Origin: Faeciplasma sp900553675
GTDB lineage: Bacteria; Bacillota; Clostridia; Oscillospirales; Ruminococcaceae
Direction of reading: 5' to 3'
DNA: 64,000 nucleotides
NCBI GenBank assembly: GCA_958428235.1
Contig: CAUAFG010000001.1
Span: 124,001-188,000, forward strand
Below the pieces are notes generated by a model. It did no database searches and was not told the origin of the DNA. It saw only the letters and a program-made list of their open reading frames with translations. The position numbers and the translations under genes were made by a program. Below, in pieces: positions 25,130-33,241 of this stretch. Each line of letters starts with the position of its first letter. The first letter of the stretch is position 1.

Positions 25130-25294
25130 TAGAGCGTGTTCATACTAAACTGATTTGCGGATTTTGGAGCAAATTTTGTTCCATTCAAGGCAAAAATCCG
25201 CCGGGAATACTTGCGTATTTCAAGGATTTTTAACGCAGAATGGGGCAAAATTTGCCCGAAAGACGTGAATCACGTTTAGTGTGAACACGCTCTA
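25130..25294. repeat. Palindromic intergenic element C (MITE-like or structured RNA)
   Basis: A 165-bp element ends in 21-bp inverted repeats, TAGAGCGTGTTCATACTAAA and its complement with one difference. Inner arms AAAAATCC and GGATTTTT flank a core CCGCCGGGAATACTTGC. The core aligns with the element at 18474-18633 although the ends differ. No open frame. It lies directly upstream of the histidine phosphatase gene. Confidence 0.82.
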
Positions 25295-25389
25295 GTATAC
25301 AACTTTTTTCGTTGAATTGCAAGTGAGGAAGGGAGGATGAAAGTGGTTTGGGTTGAAATGTATGCTTTTGCGAAAGTGAAGGACGTTGA

Positions 25390-25560
25390 ACAGCGTTTAG
25401 CCGGTCAGACTCGGCTAAACGCTGCTTTGACAAAGCCTGACTTTGTTTCAGATTATCCTATTTATACCGTTAAAAACTAAACTATTTCCGCTGACAAGCC
25501 CAAAAATGTCGGGAAAGCAGGTGAAGCCGAAATAAAAAATAAGTCGGCGTAAGCCGACAC
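25390..25560. other. Cluster of hairpins in the gap before tRNA-Leu
   Basis: The 370-base interval 25295-25665 has no gene. It contains a near-perfect 13-bp stem (CAGCGTTTAGCCG with CGGCTAAACGCTG, 8-base loop) at 25392-25425, then ACAAAG/CTTTGT and GTCGGC/GCCGAC hairpins. The first could be a terminator for an unrecognised transcript or part of a small RNA. Confidence 0.4.
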
Positions 25561-25628
25561 CGACACTTTTCACTTTTCTCTCTTATCTTTTATCTGGAAA
25601 ATCCGCCAAGCAAAGTAAGAAAAAAGTA

Positions 25629-25656
25629 CAAAAAGAAAAGCCGCCTTGTCGGCGGA
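25629..25656 (-). terminator. Terminator after tRNA-Leu
   Basis: Minus-strand CCGCC-GACAA-GGCGG stem-loop followed by TTTTCTTTTT, 10 bases after the encoded CCA. Confidence 0.85.
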
Positions 25657-25668
25657 TTTTCTTTTTGG

Positions 25669-25752
25669 TGCAGGTAACAGGACTTGAACCTGCATGAAAT
25701 TGCTCTCACATGGACCTGAACCATGCGCGTCTGCCAATTCCGCCATACCTGC
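25669..25752 (-). tRNA. tRNA-Leu (anticodon CAG)
   Basis: On the minus strand the gene starts GCAGGTATGGCGGAATTGGC and ends with the complementary TACCTGC plus discriminator A; CCA is encoded at 25666-25668. The anticodon stem CATGG/CCATG holds the loop TTCAGGT, so the anticodon is CAG, reading CUG. The long variable arm (TGAGAGCAATTTCA) and 84-base length are typical of class II leucine tRNAs. The T-loop GGTTCAAGTCC is normal. It has its own promoter and terminator. Confidence 0.97.
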
Positions 25753-25784
25753 ATATTATCTTGCTGCATTTCTGCGACTTCGTT

Positions 25785-25813
25785 ATTGTATCACAAAAAA
25801 ACCGTTTTGTCAA
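25785..25813 (-). promoter_or_regulatory. Sigma-A promoter of tRNA-Leu
   Basis: Minus-strand TTGACA and TACAAT with a 17-base spacer containing a T-tract, ending about 33 bases before the mature tRNA 5' end. Confidence 0.85.
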
Positions 25814-25908
25814 TGGCAGAAATGCAAAAATCCTTGACTTTATTTTTAAGATTCCTCCCCGAAGACTTTACGCACTTCAGGGAGGACAGATTATACTTAT
25901 ACGCCGGC

Positions 25909-27357
25909 TTATATGCTAAAAGGTATTGGTGGCTCGTAATCTATTCTTATCTTCGGAAGCTTTTCGATGACGGAATAGCAGTCCACCTCGCCGGGGGCGT
26001 TTTCGCCGCTTGCCGGAGGGGCGAATATCTTTAATGTGAGCGAAGCGTTCAGCTCAATCTTTTTGTCAAAGAACGCCGGCATAAGGTCGATATAATGGCA
26101 ATTTGGAGACTTATAGAACCATCTTCCGTTTATCTCCAGCATCAAGTTGGAATCGTCGTCCTCGTCAAAGGTAAGCTCGCAGAAGACCGGATCCTTCTCG
26201 AAAGTCAGCGGAATTGCTATACCCTCGGCGTCCTCCGAGCCGCCCCAGCGAAGCTTTGCGGGCAAGGGCAGCTTATCGCCAACAGTCATTTCAGGGCTGA
26301 ACCAATCGCTGTGGATTATATCGCGGTATTCGCGCAGGAGCGGAAGCTCTATGCCGACCTCGGGGTTGTTGGGGTCTTCCCATTCAAGACCCAGCCTGCC
26401 CCTGTCGCGGAACTGATACATGGTAAAGCCGGTGAGCCAGCTGCCCTTGTTCTCGACAAGCATATCGCAGAAGCGGCGGAATATCTTGCACTGGTCATAT
26501 GGACCGGTGACATCTCCGTCGGCGTTGTGTTCGCTCATTACCATAGGCTTATCCATGCCGGTTATTTCCTTGTAGCGCTCATAGGTCGCCTTGCAGCAGT
26601 CGTAAACAGGCTGCGCTCCGGTGTAGCCGTGCGAATGTCCGCCTTTGAGGGCGACATCGTTCGGCCAGCCCCAGTGCAATGACATATATTTGTCTATCGA
26701 CCATATATCGGTCTCCTTGGCGGCTTCTAAGAAAAGCTCCTCCATGCCTATCTTTTCGGGATTATCCCTTTCCTCCCCTGCCGCGCCTGCGCAGAGAATG
26801 GTTTTAACGTTGGGAGCATACTTATGTATTATCTTCGCAAACCGCGCAAAGAAGTCCGCTACTTCCTTGTAAGAAGCCCTCTTGTTAAAGGAGAACCAGC
26901 TTCCGGTGGCTTCGTGATTTATTCTTATCATTATTCTTCCGAACGGCAGTAAGTCCTTTGCGATGGCTATAAGATGCTCGTCTGAAACGGCGGGGTCAAC
27001 CGTTAAGGTAAGTATAACGTCCTGCCCGTGGCGGCGGATGTCGCGCATCTGCTCAAAAACAGGATCGTCCTTTTTGCCCTCTAAGCCTCCGCGGTAGGGG
27101 AAATAATCGTCGTAGGGGTAGCCCCACGCGTTGGTTTTGTCCTCCGGCGGGAATGCAACGCTTGCGCGCACCGGCCAGCCCTTGTCAAGCGGATAATAGC
27201 AATACATAAGGTTTACGGCGCGGTGAGGTCTGCCAAGCTTGTTTAAAATGTAGTCTTGATTAACATACTCTCCTCTTTCGCTGCCGTCGCCCAGATCGAC
27301 CGCGCACATCGCCTTGCCCATGTGCAAAGAGTATACCTCGGGGTTTATAATATCCAT
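25909..27357 (-). CDS. Glycoside hydrolase-like TIM-barrel protein, cytosolic (family uncertain)
   Basis: The 482-residue protein has no signal peptide. The first about 330 residues look like a clan-A-type sugar hydrolase. A candidate acid/base Glu lies in MIRINHEATGSWFSF and a candidate nucleophile Glu in PMVMSEHNADG, resembling GH26 mannanases (H-E and E motifs at strand ends). The last about 120 residues form a beta-rich accessory domain. The ATG at 27357 is preferred over the one at 27363 because AAAGGA is eight bases before it. It is a single-gene unit with its own promoter. A role in hydrolysing imported mannan- or glucan-type oligosaccharides is possible; the exact family and substrate are not determined. 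Confidence 0.65.
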   Translation of the reverse strand: MDIINPEVYSLHMGKAMCAVDLGDGSERGEYVNQDYILNKLGRPHRAVNLMYCYYPLDKGWPVRASVAFPPEDKTNAWGYPYDDYFPYRGGLEGKKDDPVFEQMRDIRRHGQDVILTLTVDPAVSDEHLIAIAKDLLPFGRIMIRINHEATGSWFSFNKRASYKEVADFFARFAKIIHKYAPNVKTILCAGAAGEERDNPEKIGMEELFLEAAKETDIWSIDKYMSLHWGWPNDVALKGGHSHGYTGAQPVYDCCKATYERYKEITGMDKPMVMSEHNADGDVTGPYDQCKIFRRFCDMLVENKGSWLTGFTMYQFRDRGRLGLEWEDPNNPEVGIELPLLREYRDIIHSDWFSPEMTVGDKLPLPAKLRWGGSEDAEGIAIPLTFEKDPVFCELTFDEDDDSNLMLEINGRWFYKSPNCHYIDLMPAFFDKKIELNASLTLKIFAPPASGENAPGEVDCYSVIEKLPKIRIDYEPPIPFSI

Positions 27358-27507
27358 AGTCATCGTCCTTTCAAAAGCGGTATTTTCGATTTCATATTTT
27401 ATGCCGCCTGCCGTGCGATATCTCTAAAAATCGCCGAAAACGGCTGCTTTTGCGGGATTATCGCGCGCGGCGCAGCATAAAACGCACGTTAATATTCTGC
27501 AATTTAA

Positions 27508-27536
27508 AGTATAAAGCATATATCCGAATAAGTCAA
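27508..27536 (-). promoter_or_regulatory. Sigma-A promoter of the glycoside hydrolase gene
   Basis: Minus-strand TTGACT and TATACT, 17 bases apart. The leader is about 145 bases, GC-rich near CGCGCGCGGCGC. Nothing else is recognised in the 390-base gap up to the MATE gene. Confidence 0.75.
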
Positions 27537-27745
27537 CCGTTTTATTGAATTTTGCATAATAATTCACCCTTCTTTGCTGTTTTTTTGACGGAGTAGGAGA
27601 ATATCCGAAAACCATCATGAAAAAACGGAAAAACAGTTGAAATTAAAATAATAAAGTAGTAAAATAAATATTCGGTTTGAAAGACAGATGTTTTTTACTT
27701 TTTGTATATTATTTTATCATTATTACAGATATAGAGGTATCAGAC

Positions 27746-29155
27746 GTGTCAGTAAATTCGCTTAAATCAAGGGACAGAAGCATGGATATGACTTCCGGCT
27801 CGATATTCCCGAAAATAATCAGATTCACCCTGCCGCTTCTTTTGATGGGAACTCTTCAGCTCCTTTACAACGCGGCGGATATAGTTGTTGTAGGCAGATG
27901 GGGAAGCGACGCTTCTTTGGCGGCTGTAAGCTCGACCGGAGCGCTTATTAACCTTATTGTAAACGTTTTCATGGGACTGTCTGTCGGAACAAGCGTTGTT
28001 GTTGCCCAGCACTTCGGTGCGGGACGAATGAAAGACGTCAGCGAGACGGTTCACACCTCGATAGCCGTTGCCGCGATAAGCGGTATAGCGGTGGGAGTGT
28101 TCGGATTCTTTGCGGCAAAGGGAATGCTTGAGCTGATGGATTCCCCCGAAAACGTCATCGACCTTTCGGCGCTGTATGTTAAAATCTACTTTATCGGTAT
28201 GCCGGCGAATATGCTTTATAACTTCGGAGCGGCGGTTCTGCGTGCCGTCGGCGACACCAAGCGCCCGCTTTACTATCTTTCCATATCGGGAGTTATAAAT
28301 GTCATACTCAACCTTATCTTCGTAATAGCCTTTAAGATGGACGTTGCAGGCGTTGCGCTTGCTACAATCATATCTCAGGTTGTGTCGGCGGTGCTGGTGC
28401 TTGCCTGCCTTATGCATTCCGACGGTGCGATAAAGCTTTATGTAAAGAAGCTGCGCATACACAAGGATAAGCTTATAAATATCCTTTCGGTTGGACTTCC
28501 TGCCGGCATTCAGGGCTCTATCTTCTCTATCTCGAATGTTATCATTCAGTCATCAATCAACTTCTTCGGCGACGCTGCAATGGCAGGAAGCGGTGCAGGC
28601 GCAAATATCGAGGGCTTTATCTACATGGCAATGAACTCGGTATATCAGGCGGCAATAACCTTTACCAGCCAGAACTTCGGTGCGGAGAAGTATCGCAGGA
28701 TCAAAACGGTTGCTTTTGAATGTATGGGACTTGTAACCGCTGTAGGGTTGAGCCTCGGCATAATTGTAAAGCTGTTCGATACCCAGCTTCTTTCCATATA
28801 CACCGACGTTCAGGCGGAAATCGAATTCGGCGTTATAAGAATGTCGGTAATACTTTTAACCTACTTCTTAGACGGCACCATGGACGTTATGGTTGGACTT
28901 CTGCGTGGAATAGGACACTCGGTTCTGCCGACCGTCGGAACGATTGCCTTTGTATGCGGATTCAGAATGTTATGGATATTTACCTTCTTTGCCCAATACA
29001 AGGCGTCTGTAAACAACGACCCAGCCAAGTCGCTTACTGTGCTGTTCCTCTCCTACCCGATATCCTGGATAATGGCAACCCTTTCGCACACCATATGCTT
29101 CCTTGTTATTTTCGGGAAGATGGTTAAGAAGGCTAAAGCGGAGGGAAAATGGTAA
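27746..29155 (+). CDS. MATE family efflux transporter
   Basis: The protein (469 residues from the GTG at 27746) has about 12 hydrophobic segments in the two-bundle MATE arrangement. The first repeat opens KIIRFTLPLLLMGTLQLLYNAADIVVVGRWGSDA, the second SVGLPAGIQGSIFSISNVIIQSSINFFG; both show the typical P-L-x3-x-L-Y-N/D-x-D-x-x-x-V-G pattern. MATE proteins export cationic drugs and metabolites using Na+ or H+. I prefer GTG 27746, with AGAGG nine bases upstream, over a TTG at 27677 without a ribosome site. The substrate is unknown. Confidence 0.9.
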   Translation: MSVNSLKSRDRSMDMTSGSIFPKIIRFTLPLLLMGTLQLLYNAADIVVVGRWGSDASLAAVSSTGALINLIVNVFMGLSVGTSVVVAQHFGAGRMKDVSETVHTSIAVAAISGIAVGVFGFFAAKGMLELMDSPENVIDLSALYVKIYFIGMPANMLYNFGAAVLRAVGDTKRPLYYLSISGVINVILNLIFVIAFKMDVAGVALATIISQVVSAVLVLACLMHSDGAIKLYVKKLRIHKDKLINILSVGLPAGIQGSIFSISNVIIQSSINFFGDAAMAGSGAGANIEGFIYMAMNSVYQAAITFTSQNFGAEKYRRIKTVAFECMGLVTAVGLSLGIIVKLFDTQLLSIYTDVQAEIEFGVIRMSVILLTYFLDGTMDVMVGLLRGIGHSVLPTVGTIAFVCGFRMLWIFTFFAQYKASVNNDPAKSLTVLFLSYPISWIMATLSHTICFLVIFGKMVKKAKAEGKW

Positions 29156-29181
29156 GAAATTAAGGTGAGCTAATAATCCCG

Positions 29182-29670
29182 ATGAAAATAAAAGTTATTG
29201 CATTTAATAAAGATATTATAGATGATGTTTTCGATATACAACAAAAGGCATATAAACTGCTCTTTGACAAATATCAGGACAAAGAAACAAATCCGTATAT
29301 GGAAAGCAAAGAGGTTGTATTGGAAAAATACACCCGGCCGGGCACTTACGGATATGTGTTTATTGAAAATGACCTGCCTGTTGGCGCAGTCAGGATAGCA
29401 ATGAAAAATAATGTTTGTAAGGTATCTGCATTAGCCGTTTTGCCGGAGTATCAGAACAGAGGAATAGCGCAGTCGGCACTGCGAGAAATTGAAAAAATAC
29501 ATGGCAGTGCAAATAAATGGGTATTGGATACTCTTATGTAGGAAGCAGGAAATTGTCGTTTATATGAAAAGCTTGGATATGTCAGAATCGGCGAACCCAG
29601 AATCATAAGCGATAAATTAACCATTGTTGGCTATGCAAAAGAAATCAATCCGGAACAATCACCATTTTAG
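29182..29670 (+). pseudogene. GNAT acetyltransferase interrupted by an amber codon
   Basis: The first 119 codons encode the N-terminal and acetyl-CoA-binding parts of a GNAT acetyltransferase (VSALAVLPEYQNRGIAQSAL). A TAG at 29539 follows WVLDTLM. In the same frame the sequence continues EAGNCRLYEKLGYVRIGEP and ends at a TAG at 29668, which is exactly the C-terminal part expected of the family (usually LDT...QE..NC.LYEK.GY). A single nonsense change, probably in a Gln or Glu codon, therefore truncates a 162-residue protein. The region is more AT-rich than its neighbours, suggesting a later arrival. It could be a true pseudogene or a sequencing error. Confidence 0.82.
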
Positions 29671-29843
29671 TAAATGAAAATATAAATATTGCTTATGAAA
29701 ATCCGAAAGAATGAACAATCATGTCAGAACAATACTAAAGCCCTGCAAAGAGCTTGGCGTCGAGCTTAGCGTTCCAACGGTTGACCGTTAAACTATTTGC
29801 AATGAATGAAAAATCGTGTGTATATAATGTAAAAGGAGACACG

Positions 29844-30374
29844 ATGACAGAATACAGAAGCTTACAGGAGCAGGAAATTAACCGCACGCTTTTTCGCAGC
29901 TTTATCCGCCGTCAGGTGGTGGATAAATGTTTCCGCCGCGAGAACGGAGCGTGGGTTGTCCGCTCCGACCCTTTTATCGACGACTGGACGGAAGAGGACT
30001 ATCAGACCCTTATCTGCTGTCTGCGCAACACGGTGCGCACAGGCGGGCTTGTTCTCGGAGCATTTTCAGGCGGTGAACTGAAGGGCTTTGCGTCGGTGGA
30101 AAGCAGATTTTTCGGAGGAGAAAACCGATACTTTGACCTCTCTTCCCTTCATGTATCAGAGGATATGCGAAGAAAAGGAATCGGGAAAGAGCTGTTTATG
30201 TCTGCTGCAAAGTGGGCAAAAGAGCAGGGAGCAAAAAAGCTGTATATTTCCTCTCACTCCGCCGTCGAAAGCCAAGCGTTTTACCGCTCAATGGGATGTG
30301 TTGAAGCGGCTGAGTATAATCAGAAGCACGTGGAAAAAGAACCATATGACTGCCAGCTTGAATACATATTATAA
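29844..30374 (+). CDS. GNAT family N-acetyltransferase
   Basis: The 176-residue protein has the GNAT fold signature: FDLSSLHVSEDMRRKGIGKELF holds strand 4 and the acetyl-CoA pyrophosphate loop (R-R-K-G-I-G-K), followed by KLYISSHSAVESQAFYRSMGC. The substrate is not predictable. The ATG at 29844 has AAAGGAG five bases upstream; the frame opens 30 codons earlier without a ribosome site. It is followed by a strong terminator and lies about 170 bases after the broken GNAT gene, with which it shares little obvious identity. Confidence 0.87.
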   Translation: MTEYRSLQEQEINRTLFRSFIRRQVVDKCFRRENGAWVVRSDPFIDDWTEEDYQTLICCLRNTVRTGGLVLGAFSGGELKGFASVESRFFGGENRYFDLSSLHVSEDMRRKGIGKELFMSAAKWAKEQGAKKLYISSHSAVESQAFYRSMGCVEAAEYNQKHVEKEPYDCQLEYIL

Positions 30375-30394
30375 TGGGATCCCGATTACAAATA

Positions 30395-30442
30395 CTCCGC
30401 TATAGCACTTTCAAAAGAAAAGTGTCATAGCGGAGCATTCTT
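30395..30442 (+). terminator. Terminator after the GNAT gene
   Basis: CTCCGCTATAGCACTTTC and GAAAAGTGTCATAGCGGAG form an 18-bp stem with minor mismatches, followed by CATTCTTTA. Confidence 0.75.
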
Positions 30443-30453
30443 TATATGACCGA

Positions 30454-30485
30454 AACCGCCGCAAAACATCAATTCTGCGGCGGTT
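30454..30485 (-). terminator. Terminator after the XRE-SdpI gene
   Basis: Minus-strand AACCGCCGCA pairs perfectly with TGCGGCGGTT; the following sequence TCGGTCATAT has few T residues. It lies 12 bases past the gene's stop, so termination is likely but not strong. Confidence 0.55.
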
Positions 30486-30497
30486 GTTATATGCTTT

Positions 30498-31394
30498 TTA
30501 TAAATCGGTATTATAACGCTTTACTTTTTTGCGGAGAAAGATATACGAAATCACCGACGGGATTCCCAACCAAATCAGCACCGCACTGGCTGTTACAATC
30601 TCAAAGTTGGGGATAGTCAGCGCGCCTGTCAGGTATAAAACAGCGACCGGCAGGGATATATAGCCTATAATTTTATGGGCGAGGTTCCATGTTTCTTCGT
30701 CCCGCACAGTCCACGGCAGACGAAGCCCCGTGTGCCTGCTGTAAGGAAGCCTTGGAGAGATGATTCCAGCAAAAATCATCACGCAGATAATAATAAGCAT
30801 GGCAAGCATTTTTTCCTGATTTTCGGTGAAAGCAATCACGCCCGAAGCGATCAAAACGGAAATAATTATACAAGCAATAAGCATGCATATATTAAAGACG
30901 GTTGTTAAGCGCAGAACTCCGATTTTCATGTCGTCGGTTGTAACGCTTGTCAGCAGAGCAAGGTTGCGATACAGAATAATTACCGACGCCAGCAGACAAG
31001 CTCCCACCAAGACAATGGAGATTATTTCGTTTTTTACAGCCAGGGCTGCAAGCATAGCCGCAAAGGACAGCAGCAGGATTATCCCTCTTTTGCTGTTTGC
31101 CCTGAGCGCAAGCTTTTCTTTCCGATTCTTTTCGGCAAGCTGTTGGTTAAGCCTTTCCAGTTCCTCCGCAAGGCTGCTTTGCTCTTTTTCGTCGGAGCTT
31201 TTTTCTATATCAAGAAGCTGACCGACGGATACTTCTAAAAGCTCCGCTATACGCATTAATATATCAGCGTCGGGCACCGACAAACCTGTTTCCCATTTAG
31301 AAACGGTCTGCCTTACAACGTTAAGCCTTAATGCCATTTCTTCCTGACTCATTCCTTTTTGCTTGCGGTATTTTTTAATGTTTTCGTTTATCAT
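30498..31394 (-). CDS. XRE-type regulator fused to an SdpI-like membrane domain
   Basis: The 298-residue protein starts with an XRE helix-turn-helix (KYRKQKGMSQEEMALRLNVVRQTVSKWETG, residues 8-40). A charged coiled-coil linker follows at about 68-100. The C-terminal half has about six membrane helices. Within it, PRLPYSRHTGLRLPWTVRDEETWNLAHKIIGY resembles the conserved loop of SdpI-type immunity proteins. In Bacillus SdpI and its regulator SdpR are separate proteins, and SdpI binding relays signal to SdpR. Here a DNA-binding head is joined directly to such a membrane part, suggesting a one-component sensor. No toxin gene is seen nearby. The functional reading is inference. Confidence 0.8.
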   Translation of the reverse strand: MINENIKKYRKQKGMSQEEMALRLNVVRQTVSKWETGLSVPDADILMRIAELLEVSVGQLLDIEKSSDEKEQSSLAEELERLNQQLAEKNRKEKLALRANSKRGIILLLSFAAMLAALAVKNEIISIVLVGACLLASVIILYRNLALLTSVTTDDMKIGVLRLTTVFNICMLIACIIISVLIASGVIAFTENQEKMLAMLIIICVMIFAGIISPRLPYSRHTGLRLPWTVRDEETWNLAHKIIGYISLPVAVLYLTGALTIPNFEIVTASAVLIWLGIPSVISYIFLRKKVKRYNTDL

Positions 31395-31582
31395 GTCAAG
31401 ACCGCCTCCTTGTATAAAAATTATAGCTTAGGTGCGCTTGGCAGTCAAGCAACGAAAATTAACATTGACAGAACTACAGCCATAATTGCGGTCAATAAGA
31501 CATCATGCCATATATCAGAATGTATTTCCGACGAATAATGCAGCTTTACACTCTTCGCAGCCGGTTCAGAGCAGCTTGTTAT

Positions 31583-32278
31583 CTACCCCAGCTTCTCCCG
31601 CAGCTCCCCCAGCACCTTCTTTTCCCTGCGTGACACCTGCACCTGAGTCATGCCAAGCCTTTGCGCGGTCTGCTGCTGGGTCAGGTTTTTGTAAAATCTT
31701 AGGAATATCAGCTGGCGGTCGCGCTCGTCTAAGGTGGAAAGAGCCTGATTTAAGGCAAGCTCGTCGGTTATTTTTATGTCGGGAGGGTCAACGGGCAGGT
31801 CGAGCTGGGTAAGCTCGCCGTCGTCCGAGCTTGCGGTAAGGCTGACAGTGGGAGAGCTTACGGCAATCGCTTCTATTACGTCCTGCCGTTCCAAACCGCA
31901 TATTTCGGAAAGCTCATCAAGCGTTGCACTCCTGCCGTTCTGCGATTCAAACCGCTCGGCGGCTCTTGTAACGCTTAATGAGCGTTCCTTTATGATCCGC
32001 GATACCTTTACCGCCCCGCCGTCGCGGAAAAGGCGGCGGATCTCTCCTAAAATCACCGGAACGGCATAGGTGGAAAAGCGCACCCCGCGGGATTTGTCAA
32101 AGGCTTTCACCGCCTTTACAAGTCCCATGCAGCCTGCGCTGTAAAGCTCTTCATATTCAATTCCCTTTCCCCGGAACCTCGAAGCGCACAGGCGGACAAG
32201 ACCCAAGTTGCCTTCAACGCTTATCTCCTCGCCGGGGAACTGTTCGTTTTTTTCAAAGATTCGGTTTTCGGTTATCAT
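31583..32278 (-). CDS. sigF: Forespore sigma factor SigF
   Basis: The 231-residue sigma-70 factor has region 2 (NLGLVRLCASRF, YEELYSAGCMGLVKAVKAFDKSRGVRFSTYAVPVILGEIRR), region 3, and region 4 (QQQTAQRLGMTQVQVSRREKKVL). SigF and SigG are similar; the spoIIAB and spoIIAA genes directly upstream identify it as SigF, the first forespore-specific sigma factor. It is held inactive by SpoIIAB until septation. The gap to spoIIAB is 14 bases. The ribosome site is weak, so expression may rely partly on coupling. Confidence 0.95.
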   Translation of the reverse strand: MITENRIFEKNEQFPGEEISVEGNLGLVRLCASRFRGKGIEYEELYSAGCMGLVKAVKAFDKSRGVRFSTYAVPVILGEIRRLFRDGGAVKVSRIIKERSLSVTRAAERFESQNGRSATLDELSEICGLERQDVIEAIAVSSPTVSLTASSDDGELTQLDLPVDPPDIKITDELALNQALSTLDERDRQLIFLRFYKNLTQQQTAQRLGMTQVQVSRREKKVLGELREKLG

Positions 32279-32292
32279 CTTATCTTATCATA

Positions 32293-32736
32293 TCAGCCAA
32301 GCTTAGACCGCAGTTTTTTGCAAAGGACAACGGTTGTACCCGCTCCCGGCTTGGATTTTACGTCAACTCTGTCGCAGAAGCTTTCCATCACCGAAAAGCC
32401 CAGACCCGAGCGTTCCTCGTCCGGCTGAGTGGTGAAAAGCGGCTCCATCGCCTTTTTAACGTCCTCTATGCCGCAGCCGTGGTCCTTTATTCTTATGTAG
32501 ATAAGCCCGCTTGAATATGCCTTGGCGGTAAGCTCGATTTCGCCCACCGCGCCGCGGTAGGCGTGGACTATGCAGTTTGTAACCGCCTCGCTTACGGCGG
32601 TTTTTATGTCGTTAAGATCGTCTATGCGCGGGTCGTAAAGCCCTACAAAGCCGCTGACCGCAAGGCGGGCGTATCTCTCGTTGACCGAGAGCGACGGAAA
32701 CCTTACCCTGATTTCGTTGATAGGTTTTTCAGCCAT
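32293..32736 (-). CDS. spoIIAB: Anti-sigma F factor and serine kinase SpoIIAB
   Basis: The 147-residue protein is a GHKL-fold kinase. The N box is EAVTNCIVHAY, and the ATP-lid boxes are KDHGCGI and RSGLGFSVM. SpoIIAB binds SigF and phosphorylates SpoIIAA on serine. Its start overlaps the end of spoIIAA by eight bases, so the two are translationally coupled, as expected for proteins needed in fixed ratio. Length and order match the standard spoIIA operon. Confidence 0.96.
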   Translation of the reverse strand: MAEKPINEIRVRFPSLSVNERYARLAVSGFVGLYDPRIDDLNDIKTAVSEAVTNCIVHAYRGAVGEIELTAKAYSSGLIYIRIKDHGCGIEDVKKAMEPLFTTQPDEERSGLGFSVMESFCDRVDVKSKPGAGTTVVLCKKLRSKLG

Positions 32737-33109
32737 TTATATCTTCCTTTCCTTTTTCTGTGACAGACAAAGCCTCGCTCTGTTTTTTCTGCCCATTCTG
32801 CTCGGACATTTTAACAAGCTTGTCCATTCCGGCAAGAGTCATTACCTTTTCTATATAAGGAGGCATTCCCGCAAGCTCCACCGTTCCGCCCATTGCCTTC
32901 ATGTTTTTATATCTGCCCATAACAAGCCCGACTCCAGAGCTGTCCATAAAGGTGACAGACGAAAAATCAAGAATCAGGTGGTTGGGGTGGTTGTCGTTAA
33001 GGGCGGTATCGATATCCATGCGCAGCCAGCGGGCAGAGTGATGGTCGATTTCGCCGCTGATGCGCGCAGTAAGGCTTCCTTCGCCGCTTGGGCTGATGTA
33101 TACTGACAT
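32729..33109 (-). CDS. spoIIAA: Anti-anti-sigma F factor SpoIIAA
   Basis: The protein (126 residues from the ATG at 33109) is a STAS-domain protein. The phosphorylated serine lies in VTFMDSSGVGLVMGRYK. Unphosphorylated SpoIIAA displaces SigF from SpoIIAB. The start at 33109 follows GGAAGGAG; a longer frame to 33148 adds a basic extension without family support. The C-terminal tail (KKQSEALSVTEKGKEDING) is somewhat longer and more charged than in the Bacillus protein. It is the first gene of the spoIIA operon, a known Spo0A target in relatives. Confidence 0.95.
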   Translation of the reverse strand: MSVYISPSGEGSLTARISGEIDHHSARWLRMDIDTALNDNHPNHLILDFSSVTFMDSSGVGLVMGRYKNMKAMGGTVELAGMPPYIEKVMTLAGMDKLVKMSEQNGQKKQSEALSVTEKGKEDING

Positions 33110-33184
33110 TGCTTTTCGCTCCTTCCTGTTTTTAGTAAAGATTAGCATGGGATTGATAAGAAAAATGTCAAAATGAAGACATAG

Positions 33185-33222
33185 AACAGGCGCAGCACCA
33201 AAATCCGGTACTGCGCCCTGTT
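33185..33222. terminator. Bidirectional hairpin between hicB and spoIIAA
   Basis: AACAGGCGCAGCACC and GGTACTGCGCCCTGTT form a long stem with one bulge. It lies 19 bases beyond the hicB stop on the minus strand; plus-strand flank CTTATTATTTT is T-rich. It probably ends hicB transcription. Confidence 0.6.
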
Positions 33223-33241
33223 CTTATTATTTTGTTGACAT

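Noticed and set aside
33110..33241. A HicA partner downstream of hicB
   Set aside because: Only about 130 bases are available, occupied by a terminator hairpin and the spoIIAA leader.
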